From Actinacidiphila guanduensis (GTDB lineage: Bacteria; Actinomycetota; Actinomycetes; Streptomycetales; Streptomycetaceae), in the NCBI RefSeq assembly GCF_900103985.1, contig NZ_FNIE01000004.1, positions 372,001-436,000 of the forward strand: a DNA stretch of 64,000 nt, written 5' to 3'. The notes under the pieces were generated by a model that was not told the DNA's origin, ran no database searches, and saw only the letters and a program-made list of their open reading frames with translations. A program made the translations under genes and the position numbers. Positions 49,402 to 57,967 of this stretch are shown one piece after another. How positions within the stretch are numbered: position 1 is the stretch's first letter; the number at the start of each line of letters is the position of its first letter.

Positions 49402-49989
49402 TCAGTGCGCGCCTTCCTCCTCGGCGTAGACCCGGGCCGCGTAGCGCTCCAGGATCTGCTCGCAGCCCTGCACCGCCTCCTTGGCCTCGGCCCGGCCCGA
49501 GGCGCCGAGCACGTCGCGCGCCTCCACCTTGGCCAGCCAGGTGCGCAGCTTCGTCAGGTCCTCGTCGTTCTCCTCCAGCTCGGCGAAGGTGAAGTGCGCG
49601 GCGCGCTCCTCCTTCTCGATCTCCCGCCGGAAGTCCTGGCACTTGTCGACGATCTCCTCGTACTCCGCGTCCCGCGCGGCGTTGAAGGCGTCGGCCGCGT
49701 CCGCGCTCCCCGAGAGCACCTCGGAACCGAGCAGGAAGGCCGTGCCGCCCATCTCGGTGATCTCGTTGCGCAGCACCCGCAGCGCCCGCTCGGCGCCCGC
49801 GCTGTAGGGCATGGCGGCCACCGCGTTCTGCAGGTACACCGCGCCCAGCGTCTTGATCCGCCGCCACACCCCGGCCCGCAGCCGGCTCGGCTCCGCGGGG
49901 ATCTTGTAGACGAGGACCAGCCAGCGCACCTCTTCGGCGGCGCCGTCCCGCACCTGTGCTGCGCCGCTGCCGCCGCTCCCACTCGTCAC
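49402..49989 (-). CDS. ChrB N-terminal-domain protein
   Basis: 195 residues. WLVLVYKIPAEPSRLRAGVWRRIKTLGAVYLQNAVAAMP is the ChrB-N signature (given in outline; residues about 23-60). The rest is a charged helical segment (KCQDFRREIEKEE). ChrB is a chromate-sensing regulator in Proteobacteria, but actinobacterial ChrB-N-only proteins are uncharacterised. It is third in a three-gene operon with two membrane proteins and no ChrA chromate exporter. Confidence 0.82.
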   Translation of the reverse strand: MTSGSGGSGAAQVRDGAAEEVRWLVLVYKIPAEPSRLRAGVWRRIKTLGAVYLQNAVAAMPYSAGAERALRVLRNEITEMGGTAFLLGSEVLSGSADAADAFNAARDAEYEEIVDKCQDFRREIEKEERAAHFTFAELEENDEDLTKLRTWLAKVEARDVLGASGRAEAKEAVQGCEQILERYAARVYAEEEGAH

Positions 49990-49998
49990 GCCGTCACC

Positions 49999-50223
49999 CT
50001 ATCCGGCGCGGGATCGGTCGCCGTCCTTGCGGCGCACTGCGCGGGCCAGCGACCAGGCGAGCAGCCCGATCGCGGCGGGCGGCATGAACCACCAGGCGGG
50101 CACGCCCGCGCCCGCGAGCGCGGCGGTGGCGGCCAGGGCCACGACGACGCCGGCGAACAGCCGCCAGTCGTCACCGACCACGAAGTCGTACCAGAAGGCG
50201 CCGAACGCCCGCAGCGCGCGCAT
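49999..50223 (-). CDS. Small two-helix membrane protein
   Basis: 74 residues with two hydrophobic helices (about 23-40 and 46-61), an acidic/aromatic N-terminus (FWYDFVVGDDWRLF) and a basic tail. Start and the upstream stop share one base (TGATG). It is a recurrent partner of COG4280-type proteins. Function unknown. Confidence 0.7.
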   Translation of the reverse strand: MRALRAFGAFWYDFVVGDDWRLFAGVVVALAATAALAGAGVPAWWFMPPAAIGLLAWSLARAVRRKDGDRSRAG

Positions 50224-50996
50224 CAGCCGACCCCCACCGTGGGCACGCCGGTGCGGACGCCGGGCTCGCGGCGGGCGCGCACGCGGCGCAGGACGGCGAC
50301 CGCGGTCGCCGAGGCGGCGGCGGTGAAGGCGAGGACCACCAGCAGGGCGGCGTCCTGGCCCGGCCAGTGCGCGCCCGCGCCTTCGGCGCCCCAGAAGCTG
50401 CCGAAGGTGGTCAGCATGACCGCCACGGCGAACTTCATCGTGTTCTCCGGCACCCGGGCCAGCGGCGCCCGCACGGCGAACCCGGCGACCGACACGGCGA
50501 GCACCGCGGCGGCGGCACCCAGGGCGGCCAGCGGGACATTCCCCTGGTTGGCGCCGAAGGTCAGCACGATGAAGACGACTTCGAGCCCTTCGAGGACGAC
50601 ACCCTTGAACGCCAGGGTGAAGGCGTACCAGTCGGTGCCCTCCGCCGGGCGCTCGCCCGCCTGCGTGGCGCGGCCGACGTGCTTGGCGAAGCTCGCCTCC
50701 TCGTCGCGGACCGCCTTGAAGCCCGAGGCGCGCAGCACCGCCTTGCGCAGCCACTGCAGCCCGAAGACGAGCAGCAGCCCGCCCACGACCAGCCGCAGCG
50801 CGTCCAGCGGCACCCGGGTCAGCGCCGGCCCGAGCGCCGCGACGAGCACGGCGAGCAGCGCCAGCCCGGCAGCCACGCCCTTCAGCGCGGACCGCCACCC
50901 GCGCGAGACGCCTGCGGCGAGCACGATCGTCAACGCCTCGACGGCCTCCACGGCGCAGGCGAGGAACACCGACACCAGCAGGAACACTGCGGTCAC
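50223..50996 (-). CDS. COG4280-type integral membrane protein
   Basis: 257 residues with about seven membrane segments. FLACAVEAVEALTIVLAAGVSRGWRSAL and FKGVVLEGLEVVFIVLTFGANQGN each contain an E-x-x-E pair inside a helix, a repeat seen in metal-permease-like folds. Transport of a cation is possible but unproven. First gene of the operon with the 74-residue protein and the ChrB-N protein. Confidence 0.75.
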   Translation of the reverse strand: MTAVFLLVSVFLACAVEAVEALTIVLAAGVSRGWRSALKGVAAGLALLAVLVAALGPALTRVPLDALRLVVGGLLLVFGLQWLRKAVLRASGFKAVRDEEASFAKHVGRATQAGERPAEGTDWYAFTLAFKGVVLEGLEVVFIVLTFGANQGNVPLAALGAAAAVLAVSVAGFAVRAPLARVPENTMKFAVAVMLTTFGSFWGAEGAGAHWPGQDAALLVVLAFTAAASATAVAVLRRVRARREPGVRTGVPTVGVG

Positions 50997-51041
50997 GGCA
51001 CCCTCCTCCTTCCCGCCCGGCAGCTCGTCACGCGTCGAATG

Positions 51042-51053
51042 TAACAGCTGTTA
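51042..51053. promoter_or_regulatory. 12-bp palindrome upstream of the COG4280 operon
   Basis: TAACAGCTGTTA is a perfect palindrome and the most AT-rich spot for hundreds of bases, 46 bp before the operon start. A good operator candidate for this module. Confidence 0.5.
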
Positions 51054-51442
51054 GCTTCGCACGCGAGCGCCTGCGGGAGCGAGTGCGGCCGCACGGAGCC
51101 GGGGGGCGCCGCCGCGGGCTGTCCCCGGCCCGCGGGCGCGCGTGCCGCAGGGTCCAGCGGCGGGGACGGCCACGGGCGGGGGGCGACCGCATGGGCCGCC
51201 GCGGGCGCGGCGCGTCGGGCGGCGACGCTCTGGCCACGCGGACTGCCGCACCCGCCCGGCGGACGCACCGGCGGACGTGCCCGACCAACGGTTGCGTCCC
51301 GTGCCCGCCCTCCCCGGCGCGGACAGCGGCGACGCCCCGGCCGCGCGGATCACGGCACCCACCCCGGCGGCTATTGCCCGATGGGCAGACCCGGCGACCG
51401 CGCCGGGGGGCCGGCTTCCGGGGGTGCGGGGATGCCGCGGGG
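51054..51442. other. Intergenic gap, no gene recognised
   Basis: GC-rich 390-bp stretch between divergent transcription units. Its open frames translate to Arg/Pro-rich sequence on both strands with no family resemblance. Confidence 0.4.
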
Positions 51443-51448
51443 TACGAT
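51443..51448 (+). promoter_or_regulatory. -10 box, probable leaderless promoter
   Basis: TACGAT ends six bases before the ATG at 51455, and there is no Shine-Dalgarno. This is the common actinobacterial arrangement for a leaderless mRNA. Confidence 0.5.
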
Positions 51449-51454
51449 CGCGGC

Positions 51455-53107
51455 ATGCGAAGGGCGACGGGCGAGCGGTCCGTGCTCGTCGCAGTACGGT
51501 CGGCGGTGGCGCTGTACCGGCTGCTCGACGTCCTGCCCGTCTTCGCCGGCGACCCCCGCGTGCACCGGCACTTCACCCTCGTGCCCGGCTCGGAGTTCGA
51601 CGTGGACGCGCTGGCGGCCGTCGATGCGGCCGGGGCCCGTACACTCCCGTGGGACGCGGCCCGGCGGCGCTCCTTCGACCTGGTGCTGACCGCGAGCCCC
51701 AAGGGGGCGCTGCAACTGCTGCGCGGCGAGCGCGTGCTCCTCCCGCACGGCGCCGGCTTCGGCAAGACCGTGCCGTCCGAGGGCTCGGCCGCCTTCGCCT
51801 CCGGCCTGGACCCGGCCTATCTCGACACCGGCGACGGCGCCCTCGCCCTGTACGCCCTCGCCCACCCCGACCAGGTCGCCGACCTCGCCGCGCGCAGCCC
51901 CGCCCTGGCCGATCGGGCCCGCGTGACCGGCGATCCGACGCTCGAACGGCTGCTGGCCGCGCGGCCGTTGCGCGACCGCTACCGGGCGGCGCTCGGCACG
52001 GGCGGGCGCCGGCTGGTCGTGCTCACCTCCACCTGGGGCCCGGAGTCGCTGCTGCGCCGCCGCCCGGAGCTGGCCCGCGACCTGCTGGCGCACCTGCCCT
52101 GCGACGAGTACCAGGTGGCGCTGATCGTCCACCCCAACGAGCGCAGCCGCATGGGCCGTTACGAGCTGCGCCAGCACCTCGCGCCCGCGCTGGACGCCGG
52201 ACTCGTGCTGCCCGGGCCGTACGAGGAGTGGGCCGCCGTCCTCGTCGCCGCCGACGCGGCCGTCTGCGACCACGGCTCGACCGCCTTGTACTTCGCGGCG
52301 GTGGGCGGCGACCGGCCGCTCGTGGGCGCCTACGACGGCGGCGGCGAACTGCTGCCGGGCAGTCCCGTCGCCACCTTGCTGGAACAGGTGCCGCACCTGC
52401 GCCACCCGTCCGACCTGCGGCAGGCGCTGGCCGCCTACCGCCCGGGTACGGCTGCCGCGGCGGCGCGGGCGGCGTTCGCCGAGCAGGGCCGCGCCCTGTC
52501 GCACCTGCAACGTGAGCTGTACGCCCTGCTCGGTCTCACTCCGCCGCCGGGCCCTGTGGAGGCCCGGCCGCTCCCGGTCCCCGGTCCGGCGCCGCGCACC
52601 GTGGCGGCCTTCGACGTCCACGCCGAGGTGACCGGGGGCGCGGTCCGCGTCACCCGCGTCCCGGGGGGTCTGGGCCCGGCGGGGCACCACTTGGCCGCGG
52701 AGCACGGGGCGGCGGGCGAGCGGGCGACCCGTACGGCCGCGGTCCTCTATCGCCGCCCGCAGCCGGCGCCTGCCGCACCGCACGCCTCGGCCTGGCGCGC
52801 CGACGCGTGGACGGCCCACGTACTGGACTCCTACCCCGCCGCCCGGGTCGCGGCCGCCCTCCTGGACGCCGGCCGCGGCCTGTTGCGGCTGCGCGACGGC
52901 TCGCTCCACACCCTGCGGCTCGCCCCGCACACGCACAACGGCCGCCTGGAGTACGCGGACCCCGCAGCCGCCGTCTCCGCCCTCCACGCCTGGCACACGC
53001 TGCACGGCGCCCTCCCGGCAGGCCGTCTGGACTGCCTCCTGGGCGAGCATGCCTTCCGCCTCACCCTGGAACAGCCCACGGCGCACGACCGCGCCCACCC
53101 CGTCTGA
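51455..53107 (+). CDS. GT-B-fold, CDP-glycerophosphotransferase-like protein
   Basis: 550 residues. The first ~370 residues look like a GT-B enzyme: LLPHGAGFGKTV, TGDPTLERL, VVLTSTWGPESLL, LIVHPNERSRMGRYELRQHL, and AAVCDHGSTALYFAAVG in the donor site region. The C-terminal ~180 residues are a less conserved domain rich in Ala and His. No signal peptide. It could transfer a polyol phosphate or sugar in cell-envelope synthesis. The family is often labelled hypothetical. Confidence 0.6.
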   Translation: MRRATGERSVLVAVRSAVALYRLLDVLPVFAGDPRVHRHFTLVPGSEFDVDALAAVDAAGARTLPWDAARRRSFDLVLTASPKGALQLLRGERVLLPHGAGFGKTVPSEGSAAFASGLDPAYLDTGDGALALYALAHPDQVADLAARSPALADRARVTGDPTLERLLAARPLRDRYRAALGTGGRRLVVLTSTWGPESLLRRRPELARDLLAHLPCDEYQVALIVHPNERSRMGRYELRQHLAPALDAGLVLPGPYEEWAAVLVAADAAVCDHGSTALYFAAVGGDRPLVGAYDGGGELLPGSPVATLLEQVPHLRHPSDLRQALAAYRPGTAAAAARAAFAEQGRALSHLQRELYALLGLTPPPGPVEARPLPVPGPAPRTVAAFDVHAEVTGGAVRVTRVPGGLGPAGHHLAAEHGAAGERATRTAAVLYRRPQPAPAAPHASAWRADAWTAHVLDSYPAARVAAALLDAGRGLLRLRDGSLHTLRLAPHTHNGRLEYADPAAAVSALHAWHTLHGALPAGRLDCLLGEHAFRLTLEQPTAHDRAHPV

Positions 53108-53117
53108 GCGGGCCCGC

Positions 53118-53142
53118 ACACCCCGCCGCGAGCGGGGGGTGT
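53118..53142. terminator. Hairpin between convergent genes
   Basis: ACACCCCGC and GCGGGGGGTGT pair around a short CGCGA loop 11 bp after the GT-B-like stop. A strong rho-independent-like stem without U-tract, as usual in Streptomyces. Confidence 0.55.
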
Positions 53143-53251
53143 CGGCCTCGGCGGGTGGATCGGCTCGCGGGGATGACGGCCGGGCGGGCATCGCGCCGCG
53201 CACAGATCGGCGACCCGGCCCTTCTCCGGGCGCCGCCCGGGCCGGTACGGG

Positions 53252-55246
53252 CTACTCCACGCCGTTGCGTTCGCGGATGGCAGCCGCGGCCGCCGCGTAC
53301 GTCGCTGCCTGCTCAGGGTCGTGGGCGCTTTCCAGGGCGGCCAAGGCGTCCAGGACGCGGGCCTCCTCGAAGCCCGAGCCCCGGCGGCGGGCCGATTCCA
53401 GCGCCTCGCGGTAGAGGCGGGCCGCCTCACGGCGGCGGTCCGCAGCGGCGAGGACGCGGCCCAGTGCGAGGGCGATCCGGGCGGTGATCCGTTCGCGTTC
53501 CATCGCCGTCGCCGTGTTGTGGGCATCGGCGAGCAACGTCAACGCGGCTTCCCGATCGCCGAGTTCGGACTGCGCCTGGCCGAGGCGGTAGGTCTGGAGC
53601 AGGGCGCCGTAGGCGTTGCCGATCGAGAGGTGGAGGTCGCGGGAGCGGGCGAAGTCGGCTGCCGCCGCGGCCCAGTCGCCCGTCGCGGAGGCGAGCATGC
53701 CGCGGAACTCGACGGCGGAGGCCCGCAGTTTCGTGTGCTCCTCCCCCAGCAGCTCAAGTCCCGCGAAGGCGCCGCGGATCTCCGCGGCGGCGGCCTCGGT
53801 GTCGCCGGACTCCCAGAGGCGGCGGGCGAGTTGGCAGCGCATGCGCACCATCGCGGGCACGTCGCCGGAGCGCACCGCGCTGTCGCGGCCGAGCCGGAAC
53901 GCCTCGGTGACGCCGGGCTGCCGCGGGTGGTCGAGGGCGAGCGTCCACACCGTCTCGCACAACGCGACGGTGAGCGCGTCGAGTTCGCGATCGTGGGCCA
54001 GCCGCACGCAGGCGAGCAGGGTGTGCCGTTCGTCGCGCAGCCAGCGAACCGCGCGGGTCCTGCGGGCGGTGCGCTCCTCGCCGGCGGCCTGCTCCGGGTC
54101 GGGCAGCGGAAGGTCGGGGGCGCCCTCGACCGGGTCCACCGATGCGGCCACGATCAGGCGGTCGCCTGCCGCGAAGCGGTCGGCGCGCTGTCCCTGCCGG
54201 GTGATCCAGGTCAGCACCCTCACCTGCGCGGCCGCCACCTCCTCGGCGCGCAGGTCCTGCCGGGCCCGCCGCCTGGCGTGGGCGCGCCGCAGCTCGGGCA
54301 GGCGCACCCGGGCACCCCGGTCGTCGAGGGTGCCGCGCAGATCGGCCAGCCCTGCGGCGGCCAGCTGCTCCAGTGCGTCGTCGCAGGCGTCGGGGCCGAG
54401 GCCGAGCAGCGCGGTCGCGGAGGCGCGGGTGAAGGCGGGGCCGGGGTGCTCGCCGAGCAACCGGTACAACAGCCCGGCCGACGGCGGGAGTTCGTCCAGC
54501 GCTGCGTCCCAGACCTGCTCGACCACCGGGATCACGTCGGTGCCGATCCGGGCCCGCAGCTCGTCGAGCAGCCGCGGCAGGGGGCGCAGTGGGTGGCTCC
54601 TGATCCAGGCGCCCGCGGTGCGCAGCGCCGCGGGCAGCCCGGCGCACAGCGCGGCCGCCGCGCGCGCCGCCTCGGGGTCCGCCGCGAGCCGTTCGGGCCC
54701 GGCGATCCGGCCGAGCAGGTCCAGCGAGGCGGCCTCGTCCAGCGGCGCCAGCGGAAGTTCGAGGGCGGTGCCGTCCTCCAGGCCGGGCAGCGGGCTGCGG
54801 CTGGTCACGATCACGACGCTGCCGCCGGAGGCCGGGACGAGCGGCTCCACCTCGGCGGCGTAACGCGCGTTGTCCACGACGAGGACGATCTCATGGCGGG
54901 CCGTCACCGACCAGTACTGCGTGCACCGGGCCTTGAACGAGCCCTTCACGAAGGCAGGTTCGACCCCGAGGGAGATCAGCAGCTGGGTCAGCGCGTCGGC
55001 GGTGTCGGCCGGGCCCTGGGTGCGGAACTCGTCCAGGTCGACGCAGAGGACGTCCGCGAAGCCGGCGCCGATCCCGCGCGCCACCTCGTTGGCCAGCTCG
55101 GTGCTGCCGGCGCCGGCCGGGCCGCTCAGGGCGATCACCAGCGGCCTGCCGCGGTCACCGCGGCCCTCGAACTCCCGGCGGACCACCGCCTTCTCCGCAT
55201 CCCGGTTCACGAAGTGCACCGCCGCCGGCGGAAGTTCGATCGTCAC
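53252..55246 (-). CDS. STAND (NB-ARC-like) ATPase with TPR repeats
   Basis: 664 residues. An NB-ARC-like module (about 1-300) has P-loop ALSGPAGAGSTELA (residues 39-52), VLCVDLDEFR, EIVLVVDNARYAAEVEPLVP and IVTSRSPLPGL. A winged-helix-like stretch (YRLLGEHPG) follows, then a TPR-like C-terminal half. The P-loop has Ser where Lys is normally essential (GAGST for GVGKT), suggesting altered or absent ATP hydrolysis. There is no DNA-binding or toxic effector domain. STAND proteins act as signalling hubs, so this may be a nucleotide-binding scaffold. Confidence 0.75.
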   Translation of the reverse strand: MTIELPPAAVHFVNRDAEKAVVRREFEGRGDRGRPLVIALSGPAGAGSTELANEVARGIGAGFADVLCVDLDEFRTQGPADTADALTQLLISLGVEPAFVKGSFKARCTQYWSVTARHEIVLVVDNARYAAEVEPLVPASGGSVVIVTSRSPLPGLEDGTALELPLAPLDEAASLDLLGRIAGPERLAADPEAARAAAALCAGLPAALRTAGAWIRSHPLRPLPRLLDELRARIGTDVIPVVEQVWDAALDELPPSAGLLYRLLGEHPGPAFTRASATALLGLGPDACDDALEQLAAAGLADLRGTLDDRGARVRLPELRRAHARRRARQDLRAEEVAAAQVRVLTWITRQGQRADRFAAGDRLIVAASVDPVEGAPDLPLPDPEQAAGEERTARRTRAVRWLRDERHTLLACVRLAHDRELDALTVALCETVWTLALDHPRQPGVTEAFRLGRDSAVRSGDVPAMVRMRCQLARRLWESGDTEAAAAEIRGAFAGLELLGEEHTKLRASAVEFRGMLASATGDWAAAAADFARSRDLHLSIGNAYGALLQTYRLGQAQSELGDREAALTLLADAHNTATAMERERITARIALALGRVLAAADRRREAARLYREALESARRRGSGFEEARVLDALAALESAHDPEQAATYAAAAAAIRERNGVE

Positions 55247-55385
55247 CCGGCCCCACCCCTCCCTGCGCGCCCGGCCCCCGGCGCCGGAGAGCCGGGGTCC
55301 ACCCTAGGGCCTCTCGCTCACCCGGAGTGCCCGGCGGAGCACGCGCCGACCCGGTCGGGGGAATGTGCGGCCGTCGCGCGTACTC

Positions 55386-55401
55386 TTGAAGAGTTCTGCA
55401 A
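55386..55401. promoter_or_regulatory. ArsR-type operator
   Basis: TTGAAGAGTTCTGCAA is a near-perfect dyad (TTGxAGA/TCTxCAA arms) 36 bp before the first gene of the ArsR operon, in the only AT-rich patch of the gap. Probable autoregulatory site. Confidence 0.5.
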
Positions 55402-55436
55402 TTTATCAGGTGTCGATCGGCACAGTGAGGGGATCG

Positions 55437-55700
55437 GTGGGCGTGGCCGAGGACGGATTCGTGGCGGCGGTCCTGGAGCGGGTCCGGCTGGCCCGGGCGC
55501 GGCTCGCCGCGGCCCGCGCGTCCGGTGACCCCTACGAGGCGGCGGTGGCCGCCGACGAGTTGGACGACGCGGTGCGCGTGGCGGATCAGCACGGCATCGG
55601 CACGGAGGCGGTCGTCGAGCCCGCCGCCGGGGCGGTCACGGAAACGGGCGCCGGGCCGGTCGCGGAGCCGATCGGCGAGCCGGAGGAGGAGCAGCGGTGA
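55437..55700 (+). CDS. Small helical protein preceding ArsR
   Basis: 87 residues from GTG 55437 (GAGG six bases before); GTG 55443 or 55425 are alternatives. A helical ~45-residue core (FVAAVLERVRLARARLAAARASGDPYEAA in outline) is followed by a Glu/Ala/Gly tail. No family is named with certainty. Its stop overlaps the ArsR start (GTGA), so it is co-translated. Confidence 0.65.
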   Translation: MGVAEDGFVAAVLERVRLARARLAAARASGDPYEAAVAADELDDAVRVADQHGIGTEAVVEPAAGAVTETGAGPVAEPIGEPEEEQR

Positions 55701-56056
55701 AGGCCGTCGGGGTCCCGCTCTACCAGGCGAAGGCGGAGTTCTTCCGGATGCTCGGCCACCCGGTGCGCATCCGGGTGCTGGAGCTGTTGCAGGACGGCCC
55801 GATGGCGGTGCGCGACCTGCTGGCCGCGATCGGGATCGAGCCCTCCAGCCTCTCCCAGCAGCTGGCGGTGCTGCGCCGCTCCGGCATCGTGACGGCCACC
55901 CGCGAGGGCTCCACCGTGGTCTACACGCTGGCCGGCGGGGACGTCGCCGAGCTGCTGCGGGCCGCCCGCCGCATCCTCACCGAGCTGCTGGCCGGCCGCC
56001 AGGACCTGCTGGACCAGCTCACCGAGTCCGACCCGGGCGCCGGCGGCGCGAGGTGA
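55697..56056 (+). CDS. ArsR-family regulator
   Basis: 119 residues, GTG start. Winged helix: AEFFRMLGHPVRIRVLELLQDGP, then GIEPSSLSQQLAVLRRSGIVTATREGSTVVYTL. No Cys/His metal site is seen. It resembles the ArsR proteins next to SulP or rhodanese-type genes, but here it is coupled to a small membrane protein instead. Confidence 0.85.
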   Translation: MKAVGVPLYQAKAEFFRMLGHPVRIRVLELLQDGPMAVRDLLAAIGIEPSSLSQQLAVLRRSGIVTATREGSTVVYTLAGGDVAELLRAARRILTELLAGRQDLLDQLTESDPGAGGAR

Positions 56057-56349
56057 CCGGGACGAGCGGGGCGAGCGGGGAGACGAGCGGTACGGGGACG
56101 GGTACGGAAGGCGGCGCTGCGGACGGCACGGCGAGCGGCGCCGAGACTCCTGCCGGGGCGCCGCCGGCGCCCGCCGCACCCGTCGCAGCGCCCCTCACCG
56201 CCGGGCCGGCCCTCCCCACGGGCGACCAGTCCGAGCGGTGGAAGGAGAAGGCCACCCGGCTGCGGGTGATCTTCTACGTCGCGGGGACCCACCTGCTGGC
56301 CGCGATCCTCTGGTTCTTCTTCTACATCGGCTCGCACACCCACAAGTAG
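56053..56349 (+). CDS. DUF6126-type small membrane protein
   Basis: 98 residues, GTG start in a GTGA overlap. A long Gly/Thr/Ala/Pro-rich N-terminal half is followed by ERWKEKATRLRVIFYVAGTHLLAAILWFFFYIGS, one membrane helix typical of DUF6126 (residues about 62-95). The family commonly follows HTH regulators, suggesting a membrane partner. Function unknown. Confidence 0.7.
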   Translation: MTGTSGASGETSGTGTGTEGGAADGTASGAETPAGAPPAPAAPVAAPLTAGPALPTGDQSERWKEKATRLRVIFYVAGTHLLAAILWFFFYIGSHTHK

Positions 56350-56472
56350 CCCGCTCCCCGGCCCTGCCGACACCCCCGGGGCGGCCATTGTGCGCGGCCG
56401 GGCGGCGGAGTTACCGTTCCCAGGAGCGGGGACGGGCCGGGGACGGCCGCGAGCAGGGCGGGAGGCGGCGTC

Positions 56473-56622
56473 ATGCGCGAGAGCGGAGTCCGCCCGCTGC
56501 ACACCCTCGCCACGTTCTCGCGACGCCACATCGACCTCCAGCGCGTCGCCGGCGCCCTGTGTACCGGCGCTCCGGGTGCTCCGGCCGCCGTGCCCGCGGC
56601 TGCCACCCGCGCCGTCGGCTAG
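56473..56622 (+). CDS. Putative cysteine-type leader peptide
   Basis: 49 residues, ATG with GGGAGG seven bases upstream. It contains RRHIDLQRVAGALCTG, matching the leader at 28202 in twelve of sixteen positions, and uses the rare TGT codon for Cys at 56560-56562. It precedes DUF1684 by 204 bp of GC-rich leader. By analogy it senses cysteinyl-tRNA supply and controls the downstream gene. Confidence 0.75.
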   Translation: MRESGVRPLHTLATFSRRHIDLQRVAGALCTGAPGAPAAVPAAATRAVG

Positions 56623-56826
56623 GACCTGTCCGGCCCGTCCTGCCTGCTCGCCGGGCGGACGTCGCCACACGTCGGCCCCCCCGGCTCCGGCAGGCCCACC
56701 GCCGTACGGCGCGCACGGGCACCGCGCCCGCACCCTTCGGCACCCCGTCGGGACCCTTCGGCCACCGCGCCCCGCCCTCCCGCGGCCCCGCGCGCATCCC
56801 CACGCACCTCCCTTGAAGGAGTCACC

Positions 56827-57681
56827 ATGACCGTCCGCACCGAGGAGACCACCACCGAGGAGGCCCGCGCGGCCTTCGCCCGGGAGTGGCAGGAGTGGCA
56901 CGCCCGCCACGAGAAGATCCGCGCCGACGCGCACGGCTTCCTTGCCATCACCGGCCTGCACTGGCTGGACGCCACCCCCACCCGCTTCGACGACGCCCCC
57001 GGTGCCTGGTCGAGCAGGCCCGAGGGCGTCGTGGTCGAGCTGGCCGAGGACGAGGAGCTGGTCCTGGACGGTGAAGTGCTGCGCGGGCGGCACGACTTCG
57101 GGGTGCTGGCCGAGCGCAGCAGCATCTTCCCGGCCGCGGGCGACGCCGTGATCGAGGTCGCCAAGCGCGGCGGGTACGACATCGTCCGCCCCCGCCACCC
57201 CGACAACCCGCTGCTGCTCGCCTACACCGGCACCCCCGCCTACGCCCCGGACCCTCGCTGGGCCCGCACCGCCCGCTTCGTGCCCTTCGAGACCCCGCGC
57301 CCGACCACGGTGGGCGCTGCCGTCGAGGGCCTGCAGCACGTCTACGACGCCGTGGGCCGGGTCGAGTTCGACCTGGACGGCGAGGAGCTGGCGCTCACCG
57401 CCTTCAACGGCCGGACCCCGGGCAGCCTGATGATCCTGCTCACCGACGCCACCTCCGGTGTCACCACCTACGCCGCCAACCGCTCGCTGTCGCTGCCCGC
57501 CCCGGCCGCCGACGGCACCGTGCCGATCGACTTCAACCGCGCCACCAATCTGCCCTGCGCCTACACCGAGTTGGCCACCTGCCCGCTGCCTCCGGCCGAG
57601 AACCGCCTCGCGGTCGCCATCGAGGCGGGCGAGCAGACGCCGACCACCCCGGTGACCGCCCACCGGTCCGTCCCCAACTGA
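56827..57681 (+). CDS. DUF1684-family protein
   Basis: 284 residues, ATG preceded by AAGGAG. Typical family blocks: EWQEWHARHEKIRADAHGFLAITGLHWLD at the start (in outline), RPRHPDNPLLLAY, and the DFNRATNLPCAYTELATCPLPPAENRL end, which carries two conserved Cys near the C-terminus. Enzyme activity is unknown. The upstream cysteine-type leader peptide suggests it belongs to sulfur metabolism. Confidence 0.9.
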   Translation: MTVRTEETTTEEARAAFAREWQEWHARHEKIRADAHGFLAITGLHWLDATPTRFDDAPGAWSSRPEGVVVELAEDEELVLDGEVLRGRHDFGVLAERSSIFPAAGDAVIEVAKRGGYDIVRPRHPDNPLLLAYTGTPAYAPDPRWARTARFVPFETPRPTTVGAAVEGLQHVYDAVGRVEFDLDGEELALTAFNGRTPGSLMILLTDATSGVTTYAANRSLSLPAPAADGTVPIDFNRATNLPCAYTELATCPLPPAENRLAVAIEAGEQTPTTPVTAHRSVPN

Positions 57682-57689
57682 GTCCCTGC

Positions 57690-57731
57690 GCGGCGCCCTT
57701 GCGGCCGATGTGCCCGACCGCGGGGCGCCGC
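57690..57731 (+). terminator. Hairpin after DUF1684 gene
   Basis: Nine-base perfect arms GCGGCGCCC/GGGCGCCGC enclose a 24-base loop, starting 8 bp after the stop. The rest of the gap to 57967 shows no gene. Confidence 0.55.
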
Positions 57732-57967
57732 TTAGCAGTTCCGGGTTTCCGCTGGGGCGCCCGACTCGCGGTGTCGGCCGAACGCCGTTGCGCCCACGGC
57801 TCGTTGCCCGCGGTGCGGCAGGCGGCGGGCAACCCCATGGCTGCCGGCACGGTGGGCGGTGACTCGGCGGCGCGAGCGGCCCGGACACCGTGCGGCAGGG
57901 CGCGAGCGCCGTCCACCCGAAGCCCATGGCGCTCGGGGCGCGGGAGCCGGCCCTTCCGCGGCGACCT

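Noticed and set aside
50997..51454. N-terminal extension of the GT-B-like protein
   Set aside because: The upstream open frame is Arg/Pro-rich, and a -10-like TACGAT sits just before the ATG at 51455.
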